Origin: Ianthella basta
Taxonomy: Eukaryota > Porifera > Demospongiae > Verongiida > Ianthellidae
Length of the DNA stretch: 64,000 bases
NCBI GenBank assembly: GCA_964019415.1
Contig: OZ025880.1
Span: 4,646,085-4,710,084, forward strand
Direction of reading: 5' to 3'
The position numbers and the translations under genes are program-made. Below, one piece after another: positions 49,601-58,753 of the stretch. Within the stretch, counting starts at the first letter, position 1, and the number at the start of each line of letters is the position of its first letter. The notes beneath the pieces were generated by a model. It worked only from the letters and a program-made list of their open reading frames with translations, did no database searches and was not told where the DNA came from.

Positions 49601-50807
49601 CAACCTACAACCCGATGTGGGAGTGTGTTTTTACGATGGCATGGATGAGTTCTGGAAGGCTCTGCTGCAGTTTGCCTTCCCATTCTACCTCTTCACTTTG
49701 CTCATACTCATCATCATTGTCACTCACAAGTGTGGCTACAGAATGTTCAGAAAGGCTCGCTTCATAGCCAGGAGAGCTGTACCAGTACTGGCCACCATCA
49801 TGGTACTCACATACACATCTCTTGTGAATGCTGTCATTGCTCCACTGAGGTACACTACACTTTACAATGTAGACACTGCACAAGGTGAAACAGTGTGGCT
49901 GTATCAACCCTCCCTGCCCTTCTTTGGTGGCCAACACCTTGTCATTGGCATCCTGTCCATTGCAGTGACTGTGCTCTACCTGATTCCCTTCACATTCACA
50001 ATGCTCTTTGGAGACCTGATGAGAAGGTACTTCCACAAGTTGTGGTTCAGCCACTTCATGGATGTCCTCCACGGAGGGTTCATATGGCCTCTTGGCTTTT
50101 GGATTGGTTTGAGGCTGCTAGTACGAGTCATCCTTGTGGTCACCAACATGTACACTAGTGCAAATGTTGCTGCATATTGCACTCTTGTTACAACTGGGAC
50201 ACTGCTGGTTGTGCAGTTGTTGGTCAAGCCATTCAGGGATCCTGATCAGTTCAGGGATACCATCGAAGTAAGGGAACCTCTGTCTCTTGGGAACAAGTGT
50301 AAGAAACTATTAAAGAAATTTCTAAATTCATATCACGCTCCACTTTTTGACTTGCTGTACATTTTCAACATTGTTGTAGCAATGGCAACAGTTATCTTTG
50401 GTAGTTCCACTCTAAGATCTGAACTGCAGCAGCAATTGTCTACAGCTGGGATCAACATTCTAATCATACTAGCACTTACACAGTTTGCAGCCATCCTTGT
50501 CTACCATGCCTACAACTTCTTCCCTGTACCAGAGAAAGCTCGTAGCTGTGCCCAGTCATGTTGGTCAACCATGCGTGCCATCCCCAGCATGCTAAAGGAC
50601 ACTCAGTGCTGCCGGAGGAGGCCCAAGGAGGAGGAGGAACCAAGAAGGAGCCCCATCCCAATACTGATCCTACGCCCACCAGAGATTGATGAGAGCTATG
50701 ACAGTGAATCAGACAGCAGTTCCTATACTGAACAGCCACCTCCAGAACTGGTGGAGGTGAGAGAGAGCTCTTTACAAGAACCACTCCTGACACATGGCAG
50801 TCCATGA
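46668..50807 (+). CDS. Receptor-like multi-pass membrane glycoprotein, copy 3 (intact)
   Basis: 1379 codons from the conserved ATG at 46668 (a further in-frame ATG lies at 46653). Signal peptide MAYSQQLMMIIILVGSLLLS. The ectodomain runs to about residue 880, with N-X-S/T sites throughout. The N-terminal block QLYWVAANSTQCGNLSNGSN and the phrase YGGGIYISHYHYD are conserved among copies, while residues about 120-480 differ most. The CSECPSGYSSVFGSYKCKEC module is near 891. There are 8-9 hydrophobic segments from 915 to 1285, including FAFPFYLFTLLILIIIVTHK, VPVLATIMVLTYTSLVNAVI and LVIGILSIAVTVLYLIPFTF. The tail has CCRRRPKEEEEPRRSP, an acidic Ser-rich stretch and EPLLTHGSP. Single exon, same strand as the other copies. 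Function unknown: surface receptor or channel by topology. Confidence 0.87.
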   Translation: MAYSQQLMMIIILVGSLLLSLTPHVISQGEHSPAGRSQLYWVAANSTQCGNLSNGSNCGTLGEYWRKGANFSLSDTTWIFLHGEHIALTVWRLEIVRARNVTLQGEEKCAMGVEECVLVVRTDGTDTIKTTFVPQKYLFQIFVSKSSHVTLKNLKFDDGYNGSELTPIFQFRILVMEASHVTLEHLNTTIKYTTIRVETTDNLCVRAVNSQNTCTILDIINPTGNYTIVESTLPTIVVETNPTACSHATAENCSFGLNIKECNIQAEKGISVTIDTEQNMQKARQTNYHSIRLSIANSAISTHGWPSPGLGILINEYPIQFCSVVVTNVTFSRRGVSFAMPLSFSTENATYSTSADRSVGAYVLIDGCTFLRTEGGITIFLSNDREAQAIVTPFRATTERNAMKHPEIVITNTNFEDCRFIRTDVPYIVGVTIIQFDNVYTIHSFVNNHEKLLSIQNSTFKTAVSPWVMHERDADQHPHTVSAIIVLTQLQGYKVVMAGNNYITSNQAYGLMLYGSQVEFHGYNEISKNGFQNMEIGCAGIYMTSDSRLLLTPGTLLNVTANTGYPYGGGIYISHYHYDPSVISFSLTEFVDCYVEFHNCPGWCFFQFINSDGQSVKASELAEHNATVLLTNNTAAHGGNNIFNGHFQNCSLQTADVNGTLPASRQLFLDVFHQYPPMDEEPIPSYPYAICLCTDDELNCIRNHTLVVHTYPVQTFPISVQVLGDWQQVLPIQFSVKGNGETHTYQLNKRNCTDSYSLRHPTPNTSNHLLLEAYLSAVDAFIGNSEYYDTILAKNLTVKVFNSCSPGLVYKEHECTCNAFLKHHMFTCTQRTTTATYRADQTHYWIGKKGNNVFLSPNCPSFYCNSTVLQSGLTLDESTQNKQCSNNRRGLLCSECPSGYSSVFGSYKCKECSSVWLLQLPLYALGGILLAAGSLLLNLTLLQGTIMGVALYTNIIGIMGDLLKEHAWGPLLFLLSVLNLQPDVGVCFYDGMDEFWKALLQFAFPFYLFTLLILIIIVTHKCGYRMFRKARFIARRAVPVLATIMVLTYTSLVNAVIAPLRYTTLYNVDTAQGETVWLYQPSLPFFGGQHLVIGILSIAVTVLYLIPFTFTMLFGDLMRRYFHKLWFSHFMDVLHGGFIWPLGFWIGLRLLVRVILVVTNMYTSANVAAYCTLVTTGTLLVVQLLVKPFRDPDQFRDTIEVREPLSLGNKCKKLLKKFLNSYHAPLFDLLYIFNIVVAMATVIFGSSTLRSELQQQLSTAGINILIILALTQFAAILVYHAYNFFPVPEKARSCAQSCWSTMRAIPSMLKDTQCCRRRPKEEEEPRRSPIPILILRPPEIDESYDSESDSSSYTEQPPPELVEVRESSLQEPLLTHGSP

Positions 50808-51230
50808 TGGATGAATAGTGCTTCTTATTGTGATTAATACTGTTTCTACTTACTTGTATACTTCATCATCAATAATAATTTTTACAAAATACTAATGCAC
50901 ATTTAACCTGTGCATGTTACTAGGATCAACACTTCATAATCACACTTGCTCCGTGGCTTAAGCATGAAACACACTGTCACTAATATTGTCCTTTTGTACT
51001 CACACTCACTTTACTCATCACCTCAGTATAGTAATTCTTCTGCTTGTAACGATCATGCAGACTTAGAGCTCCATCATGACCATTTTGTCTTGTTTGGAAA
51101 ATATTTGGGCATGTTGAGTTGATAATAGAATGCCTTTTCATTGGATGATGCAAGCACATCAACGAAGTATTTTTAAGGGCTACCTTCCTATTGTCTTCAA
51201 ATTGACATTTTCGTATGGCTTCATGTTACG
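50808..51230. other. 3' flank of copy 3, interrupted by insertion
   Basis: Matches the 3' flanks of copies 1 and 2 at first, then that of copy 4 (62810-63000). It ends near a phrase TTCGTATGGCTTCATGTT followed by (TA)n, which is also found at 9872-9908 before the LINE leader. Confidence 0.6.
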
Positions 51231-51249
51231 GATATATATATATCTATAT

Positions 51250-53060
51250 ATATAACTAGCGGACAGACCCGCCCTTCGCGCAGGTCTCTCCGCGTGCTCG
51301 GCGTATGCCAGCTGGTCGGACACAGGCTGGTAATGCCATTGCTACTCAGGCCCCAGCTAGTAATGCACTGGCTGGTCATGCATGCTCTGGCAAAGGATAG
51401 TCCAGGCTGGCCTGGTGATGTCAGTGTGACTGACCTACCATCTCCATGCAGACTTTCTGCAATATAAAGCTATATAATGTACAAAGGAATGCAGCAATAT
51501 GTTGGCATATGTAGGATGGTGAAAACGTATTCAAAGTCAGCGCATGTTAATGACCTGGGTTTTGCATGGACCGGCCCTCCTCCTTGTTACTACGGTTTTT
51601 CCGCCAGGTGGTTTTGCCATACCTTGCAGGTATGCACTGCACCATCCCTACATCTGCCCTTGTTTTTGGAGGAAACATTTTTACACACCCTTTAGCTATA
51701 GTACTTCTCTATAAACAACATTCCTGGTCTTACCACCAAATACATAAGGGCGGGTCTCTCCGTGTGCTCGGCATATGCCAGATGGTCGGACACAGGCTGG
51801 TAGTGCCATTGCTACTCAGGCCCCAGCTAGTAATGCACTGACTGGTCATGCATGCTCTGGCAAAGGATAGTCCAGGCTGGCCTGGTGATGTCAGTGTGAC
51901 TGACCTACAATGTGTGCATGCAATTGACATGGAAGATCACCGTAGACAAACAACGGATAGTTGTAAGAAGCTTATGTATACGGCTCCTGTGTGTGAGACG
52001 ACTCCCCCTTTCTTTCTTCTCCGCTTCGGCATCGCGCTAGCTTGGATGTAATCCTCGCACCTGCGCGAACGCCAAGGATACGGCATACTTTCTTCCACCA
52101 AGATGGCCGGCGGTCGGTTCATTCTGGGCTTTCGCCGCGCGCTCCTTGGCAGCAGCTTGTTTCAGCACCTCTACCACTTTATATTGAGATGGGGTACAGC
52201 GTGCGACAGCTGGAAACGTCTGGGCACGTTTCGTCGACGTTCGCGGGAGGAGTTCGCGAACAACGGTTGGGGCTCCTCTTTTGTATTGGCAGCATAGGAA
52301 CGTGCCCGGAAAACCGTATATGTTCTCCGTAAATCCACGATGGCGGACGGTCGTTCAGAGGTTTTTCGCCGCGCGCTCCTCGACAGGAGCTTCTTTGCGC
52401 ACGTCGCCCCCCTTAGATCGAGACCGGGTGTGGCGTCCATAATCTGGGAATGTTTGGTCTCAATTGGTGGCCGCTCGCGGGAGCACTTCGCGGACAACCG
52501 TTCTGCTCATCTATATATATAAAGAGGTAATGAGCAGAACGGTTGTCCGCGAAGTGCTCCCGCGAGCAACGGCGCATGGACACCAAACTTTCCCAGATTA
52601 CGGACGCCATACCCGGTTACGATCTAAGGGGGCGACGTGCGCGAAGAAGCCCCTGCCGAGGAGCGCGCGGCGAAAAACCTCTGAACGAGCGTCCGCCATA
52701 TTGGATATACGGTTTTCCGCGCACGCTCCTATGCTGCCAATACAAAAGAAGAACCCCAACCGTTGTTCGCGAACTTCTCCCGCGAACGTAGACGAAAAGC
52801 GCCCAAACGTTCCCAGCCGTCGTGCGCTGTACCTCACATCAATATAAGGTGGTAGATGTGCTAAAATAAGCTGCTGCCGAGGAGCGCGTGGTGAAAACCC
52901 AGGATGAACCGACCGTCGGCCATCTTGGATCTGCGAAAAACGTACAGACATACCCCTCTACAGGACGCACTAGGACCCCCTACAGGAAGCACTCGACCAC
53001 TTTACAGTTTACCCTCCTACAGGGCCTGCGAAAGGCGGGGGCCTTGCAGCTAGTATATAT
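51250..53060. mobile_element. ~1.8-kb fold-back element with terminal inverted repeats
   Basis: The left end reads (TA)n, ACTAGCGGACAGACC, CGCCCTTCGCGCAGG. The right end, reversed, reads (TA)n, ACTAGCTGCAAGGCC, CCCGCCTTTCGCAGG. These ends are similar inverted termini within TA runs. Inside lie a direct ~160-bp duplication (51285-51437 and 51750-51908, including GGTCTCTCCG.GTGCTCGGC) and the large palindrome 52092-52940. No transposase frame is recognisable, so it would be non-autonomous. Confidence 0.6.
52092..52940. repeat. ~850-bp palindrome, arms ~420 bp, each a two-unit repeat
   Basis: The left arm (52092-52513) and right arm (52525-52940) are complementary along their whole length with scattered mismatches, around a TA-rich centre. 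Each arm holds two diverged direct units. One begins CAAGATGGCCGGCGGTCG and the other CACGATGGCGGACGGTCG. Both then carry CGCCGCGCGCTCCT and end near TCGCGGGAG.A.TTCGCG. The open frames across it are by-products of CpG-rich sequence. Confidence 0.85.
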
Positions 53061-53619
53061 ATATATATATAATACGCGAACCTACGGTTGTATTGTCGGC
53101 CATTTTATTCGGCCGGAAGTAGACCGTGTGCGAGGCCAAGGGACTTTGAAAACCGGCTTCGAAACGACGTCTTAGCGAACTTTGGACGTTCTCTTCCGCC
53201 TCTGATCCTGGAACAGACTCCTACAGCACTTCTGGTCGACGGGCAAAGAGGTCATCGACTTCGCCCGCGCCTTCTTCGATAATGGCCGCGCCCGCCTAGG
53301 AGGACTTCACTCCGCCGCCTGGAACACATGACAGGAGTAACGTAGAAACTGGTGAGCGCCGTGATATGTTGATGCTAACATTCTTCAACCATTTCTAGCG
53401 TTGAAAAGCTTAGCTCGCACGGTTGCCTTTCTAAATGCTCTTCAGAACCTGCGTACTGCGCTGTAGCAAACGTACGTAGCTTTTGCAATCACAGACCACT
53501 AGCTACTCTGGCGACTGTGGGTTCCTTGGTACATTATATTTCTGTGAATATTCACGGTAAATGCATGTGCTGTAAGCAGTCATGTGTCTGTCTTCGCTGG
53601 AGATTTCTCTGTGCATGTG
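53061..53619. other. CpG-rich stretch, no gene assigned
   Basis: Holds GTCGGCCATTTTATTCGGCC near its start, a purine/pyrimidine-balanced CpG-rich part to about 53350 and a donor-like CTG/GTGAGC (about 53352). It could be a first exon or promoter, or transposon sequence. I cannot decide. Confidence 0.3.
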
Positions 53620-53755
<136 letters not shown>

Positions 53756-53862
53756 ATGTAGCTATGTCTGGTGACTAGTGGTGTATGTGTACTGTCACTG
53801 AGGTGTATGACACAATGTCATGTGTTACCAATCATGAGTGACAGAGCAGCGACTGAAGGGAG

Positions 53863-53919
53863 CAAGTATTTCGAGTTGGGGCGGCAGCCCCACGATTTTT
53901 TTTTAACTCGAAATACTTG
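53863..53919. repeat. Compound hairpin, second copy of CAAGTATTTCGAG family
   Basis: Outer arms CAAGTATTTCGAGTT and AACTCGAAATACTTG are perfect complements. The core GGGGCGGCAGCCCC, then ACGA and a T run match the copy at 11539-11601. Confidence 0.8.
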
Positions 53920-54419
53920 TTATAAATAACTATACCTGTATGCCTTACATATGGAGCCCATGACAAAATGTTGTATAGAATTGAATGTTAATCAAGAAGA
54001 TGTGACTTAGCTGATGTGCTTAATTGTTCAAAGAAAGTATTTGGACTCACATTGTCATTAGCAAGCAGTAACAGTTATCATCATTTGATCTTTGAATTGC
54101 TCGCCTATGTTCACTGGGTGAGACTAGTGCAAAAGTCATACTTAAATACATTTTTCATTAAGTTATACAATATGCATGAACTCTTCATAAAATCATGTGT
54201 AGTCAGTTGCATATAATAATTTGAGAATTATAATGAGTCTGCTGAACAGTATTTATCTGAGCTATTCCTACAGGTACGTGTTTAGAGTATAATTGGCTTG
54301 AAATTCTTATATCGATATCATTATGCTACTGTGTGTACATAAACATATACTTTGTCAATGATAATTATGTTCTGGGCATGCACTGTGTGTATTAATGAGA
54401 TTCGTTTCATATTATATAT

Positions 54420-54546
54420 TGAAAGACAGCGTTCAGAACTACACATGGTAAGGAAAAGGGGGTCAAAGTGTGCTGGTCTGGTTCACCGCCATTTTTCCCT
54501 TTCCCCCTCTTTCCTTACCATGTGTAGTTCTGAATGTTGTCTTTCA
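54420..54546. repeat. Hairpin with ~43-bp arms
   Basis: TGAAAGACA.CGTTCAGAAC and TACACATGGTAAGGAAA pair with TTTCCTTACCATGTGTA and GTTCTGAA...TGTCTTTCA, around a 40-base loop. A probable MITE. Confidence 0.8.
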
Positions 54547-56524
54547 TTCGTATCACCATGGTACAGGAAGAAGTGAAGTTGTGAAGAACTTCTTTGTGGG
54601 TAGGTTCTTGCATGCTGGATTGAATTTTAATTAGCATTTCCAATAATGTCACTGATTAGTCAGTGCCCGGTGCATGTGGGAGTTGCAAAACTAGGAGGCT
54701 CTGGGTAGAGCCTGCCCACATTGGTAAATTAGGACGGAATGGATCAGTGGCTGTTGGCGGTGACCTGTGACCCGGCCGGTAAAGGGCCGCACCACATGGC
54801 CGTGGCAGTGACCCAAAATGTGATAATACTGTATCCGCTAGCCTGTATGTAGTCTTCATCATCAGTCACTACAAAACACTATTGCACATAATTTTATAAC
54901 CTAAGTGCATGTTGCAATATAGGATCAGTATTATAAAATCACAAATGCTCATGGCTTTAGTGCGAAACACAATGTCATTAAAATAATTGGATAATAATTT
55001 TGTACAGTACTTTTAAGCATGCTCACTTTAAACCTCAGTATAATAATTATTAAGCTGAAACTGTCTTGAAAATGATTGCACATGCTGAGTAGATAGAATA
55101 TCACTTTCATAGGCAATCAAGCACATCTGCAAAGTCACTTTGTCTGTAATTGCAGTATGTCTTAGGAGGCTACGATGGGTGTAATATTGTGAAGAACTAC
55201 TTTGTGGCTAGGTTCTTGCATGCCGGATTGATTAGACTCGAGAAACCACACTAGCCGGTAATTTGAGAAAGATTTCAGACATTTTGGACCAATCCAGGAC
55301 CTTTATCAGCGCAATTAACACTTACAAAACCAAGACTTCATAGACCTAAATGGCGGGAGAATAGGGCGGGAATGAATGTGCTGCTAAGGGGTGACACTTG
55401 CGTATGCATAAAATAAGCTCTGTGCATAAGAATGAAATAAAAATAAAATGGAGCAATGGGTTACTGTTGTGTAACAAAGTTAGTGGGGGAGATGTAGGCG
55501 TGACAGGTGAATTAGTGAGTTGTACACTGATGGGAGAGGACCCTCATTATGGTTCATTGTGTGCTGCTCTGTCCGGATGTGCCAGGCTTCCAGGGTGCAT
55601 CTCTGGTGGACCTGTGTACTGTGGTCTGTGGGTGTAATATTGCAATGAATTGAAATTTATAATCAAGACGTTGCCTGCTGGTGTGTTCCACTATTTATAT
55701 AGTTATAGAGAGTATCAATCCTATATTAGCGGAGGCACTAAATGGGTCATGTACAAACACACTCTTCATTCTGCATGGTTGAAACATTCAGATGCAAGAA
55801 AGGGCTAGCTTCAGCACTGCATGGAATGATGGAAATATTGGCACACCCTATCACCATCCCTACATCTGGCTATATACGGTTTCCATATGCATGATGTGAT
55901 TACAATACAACCTTATAGCCATGCAGTTGTGGATACCAGATTGAGATAATTGTAGGATGGACATTTCAACCAAGAATTCGAAACCACTATTATATACTTG
56001 TCAGTCCTCTGAAGATGAAGCAGAACAGTATACTTTTGTACGTACATAGACTGTGCAATGAAATAATGTATTATAGAATTCTATAAACCTGCACTAAGGC
56101 TGCAAATCCTCATGTCGAAATTATGAATGCTACTCCATCCTGGTTATTATTATTGTGTGGTACTCAGCCTCATCTGGTCATAGTTACACCAATGCCTGAC
56201 AACCCTACCAATTTGGGCTGTCATTAGGTCAAACTGAATGAGGAGTAGATGAGTCATTTCAGATTGCGTCCTGTTCACAGTCAAATGTCAAGCTAGCCCA
56301 TATTGCTCTCTAACCAGGTAGAGTGTGTAAGACTGTGGATTATCCCACTATTTCTCGTTCAAAACTCCAAGCAGAATGTGTAGGAATACAGCTATAATAT
56401 TTATAAGAAGATGAATGCACCAAACATCAAAGTCACTTTCAACAACCTAGCCTGAAACTGTACTGTCCAAAGCAAATCAATTGATCCAACTAATGTCCGT
56501 CTTGGACAAGGATTAAGTTCGAAG

Positions 56525-56540
56525 CGTGTGTGTGTGTGTG

Positions 56541-56636
<96 letters not shown>
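56525..56636. repeat. (GT)n microsatellite
   Basis: About 110 bp of GT following the phrase CTTGGACAAGGATTAAGTTC, which also precedes the arrays at 57445 and 63747 in diverged form. Confidence 0.95.
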
Positions 56637-56638
<2 letters not shown>

Positions 56639-57444
56639 CAGTTTGTGTATCAAAAGGACAGAACAAAAGTATACATTGTGATTGACTTATTGTGTACCCT
56701 GAATGAGATAGCACAATGCTCTAGGGTTCACATTCAATACAGAGACCTTTCTTTAAGCACACTAACAATGGATGTTTGTGCATGTGTCTTTCATATACAT
56801 CATGTGTGAATAGAGTATTCACGAACTATACATTTTCACTATAATTATACATGATGCCACACTGGTAGCAATCAATTGAAAACAATGACTTATAGTATAA
56901 TTTTACTAATTGCAATGACATGCTTGCTACAATAGCCCAGAACAGAATAATCCTTGCTATTCCTCTTAATTCAGTATCCATTTATATCTCATCAGGGCCC
57001 GGAATTCCTGTTGCGGGGATAGCCATGCATGCAGTTGTGTATACCAGGTCAAGATAATTGTAGTCTAAGAGTGGATTATGCATTTCTACCAAAACAAAGC
57101 ACTACTACGCTTGTCAGTCACTCTCATCAGATCCAGCAAGACTGTATAAATACATGCATATATAGACTGTGCACAAATGTCATGTAAGGTCACATATCCT
57201 CATGCTGAAATTATGTAAATTATGTACTCCATCATTTTATAGATTTCGCTGCCATGATGACGGGGTTCTATTCACTGTTCTTGGATCTCGTAGACTGGTG
57301 ATGGTGACTTCACCGGGCTCTATGTGTACGATGTTCACCAAACATCAAAGGTGCTTTCAACAACCTAGTCTAAATCTGTGGTGTCCAAAGCAGAGCAATT
57401 GAACCTATATGCAATGTCCGTTTTGGACAATGCTTAAGTTCCAA

Positions 57445-57488
57445 GTGTGTGTGTTGTGTGCGTGTGTGTGTGTGTTGTATGTTGTGTG

Positions 57489-57521
<33 letters not shown>

Positions 57522-57530
57522 ATGTGTGCA
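57445..57530. repeat. GT-rich microsatellite
   Basis: Interrupted GT/TTG run. Upstream 57330-57445 and downstream 57538-57745 repeat the flanks of the array at 56525, so the unit is duplicated twice in a row here. Confidence 0.9.
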
Positions 57531-58581
57531 CGCACACAGCTTGTGTACTATACCCATGTCTTGTAAATGTATATTGCCTAATGATCAAAAGGACAGAACA
57601 AAACTTCACTCTTATTGATTTTCTGCTGAATGAGATAGCACAATGCACTAGGGTTCACATTCAGTACAGAGACCTTTCTTTGTGCACACTAACAATGGAT
57701 GTTTGCTCATGTGTCTTTCATATACATCATGTGTGAATAGAGTATTCATGGTCTATACGGTTTCACTGACATCACACTGGTAGAAATCAACTGCATGAAC
57801 ACTAACTTGTTGTACCATTGGCAATGAAATACGTACTACAATAGACAAGCACAGAATAGTGCTCTGTCTCCGAAGCACACAGTAAACTTGTATTCACAAC
57901 ACTTGCAATCGTGCACTTACATGATTACCTATCAGTACACCAAAAACGGCACAAATATAAGCTAATTTTCATCCCTAATTTATTGATGATTCTGGTGATA
58001 TTATTCATACTTCACCTCATCTACTGTCATCACATTATCACTTGACACTGGTACCACCCTGCATTTAAACTGTTTGAGTGCTTTCTTGTACCATTTCATG
58101 AAGAATGTACAGTAGTTGAAAGCTACTGAAATGTCTAAGATTGTTGAGAATCCTGGCTAGTGTGAACAAATCGAAGCATTAGCACAGTTGGACTGTTCCT
58201 GAAGCATTCATTATACCTCAGACCAAGCAGTTACTACCGAGGCCATTACATGTCCTTGCATTGGCTAGCATAAATACGATGAGAACTGGTTCACAGTTAG
58301 GATGCACCATTGTATACAGGTACCACTGTTTGTAATGTCTACTGTCCATGCTATATGATATGGTCTCTTTGCACCACTTAGTATAGCTTCAATACAGCAC
58401 CTATTTCTCCACTTGATGGCACAATATATACAATATTACTGTACATGCAGGCTGGCATGGCAGGTGAGACTATGTACATTTGCTCTACATAGTTGTAGGC
58501 TGAGCATTAACACACTTGCCACAATCAGAATAAAATTATATAACAGGACAGGACAAGAAGTGGACATTCGGCTGTAGCCAT

Positions 58582-58640
58582 GTATAGGTTAAACAGTACA
58601 CACTTTCTGTTTCCGTTCTCTGCAGATGTGCTATACCTAG
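58582..58640 (+). promoter_or_regulatory. Conserved upstream element before copy 4
   Basis: GTATAGGTTAAACAGTACAC, then ACTTTCTGTTTCCGTTCTCT and GCAG. Counterpart of the elements before copies 2 and 3. The original TTTCAG is changed to TTTCCG, but a new CTCTGCAG lies 10 bases further on, so an acceptor could be kept. Confidence 0.4.
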
Positions 58641-58753
58641 TTGCTATTCAATTTTATAAATTTCTCATTTCAATTCTTGACACTGTAACAGTTCTTTTAA
58701 TGACAGCCTGCATCAGCTACAGACAGATTCCAAGTACAAACTCACCTCAAGCA

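Larger units (their letters stand above)
54575..58560. other. Duplicated intergenic unit between copies 3 and 4, no gene seen
   Basis: Bases 54860-55200 and 55620-56540 match, in order, the 3' flank of copy 4 (62830-63100 and 63095-63760). This shows that the intervening pieces were inserted. The phrase GGTTCTTGCATGC.GGATTG occurs at both 54603 and 55220. At 55240-55310 the minus strand has a degraded hammerhead-like phrase (CTGATAAAGG ... GGTCCAAAATG). Two (GT)n arrays and two ~100-bp modules follow. Bases 57920-58560 match 45000-45600. Confidence 0.6.

Noticed and set aside
52042-52951. Protein-coding frames in the large palindrome
   Set aside because: Frames occur on both strands and mirror each other. 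No domain.
54640-54870. tRNA-derived SINE in a GC-richer stretch
   Set aside because: I could not find convincing A and B boxes or flanking duplications.
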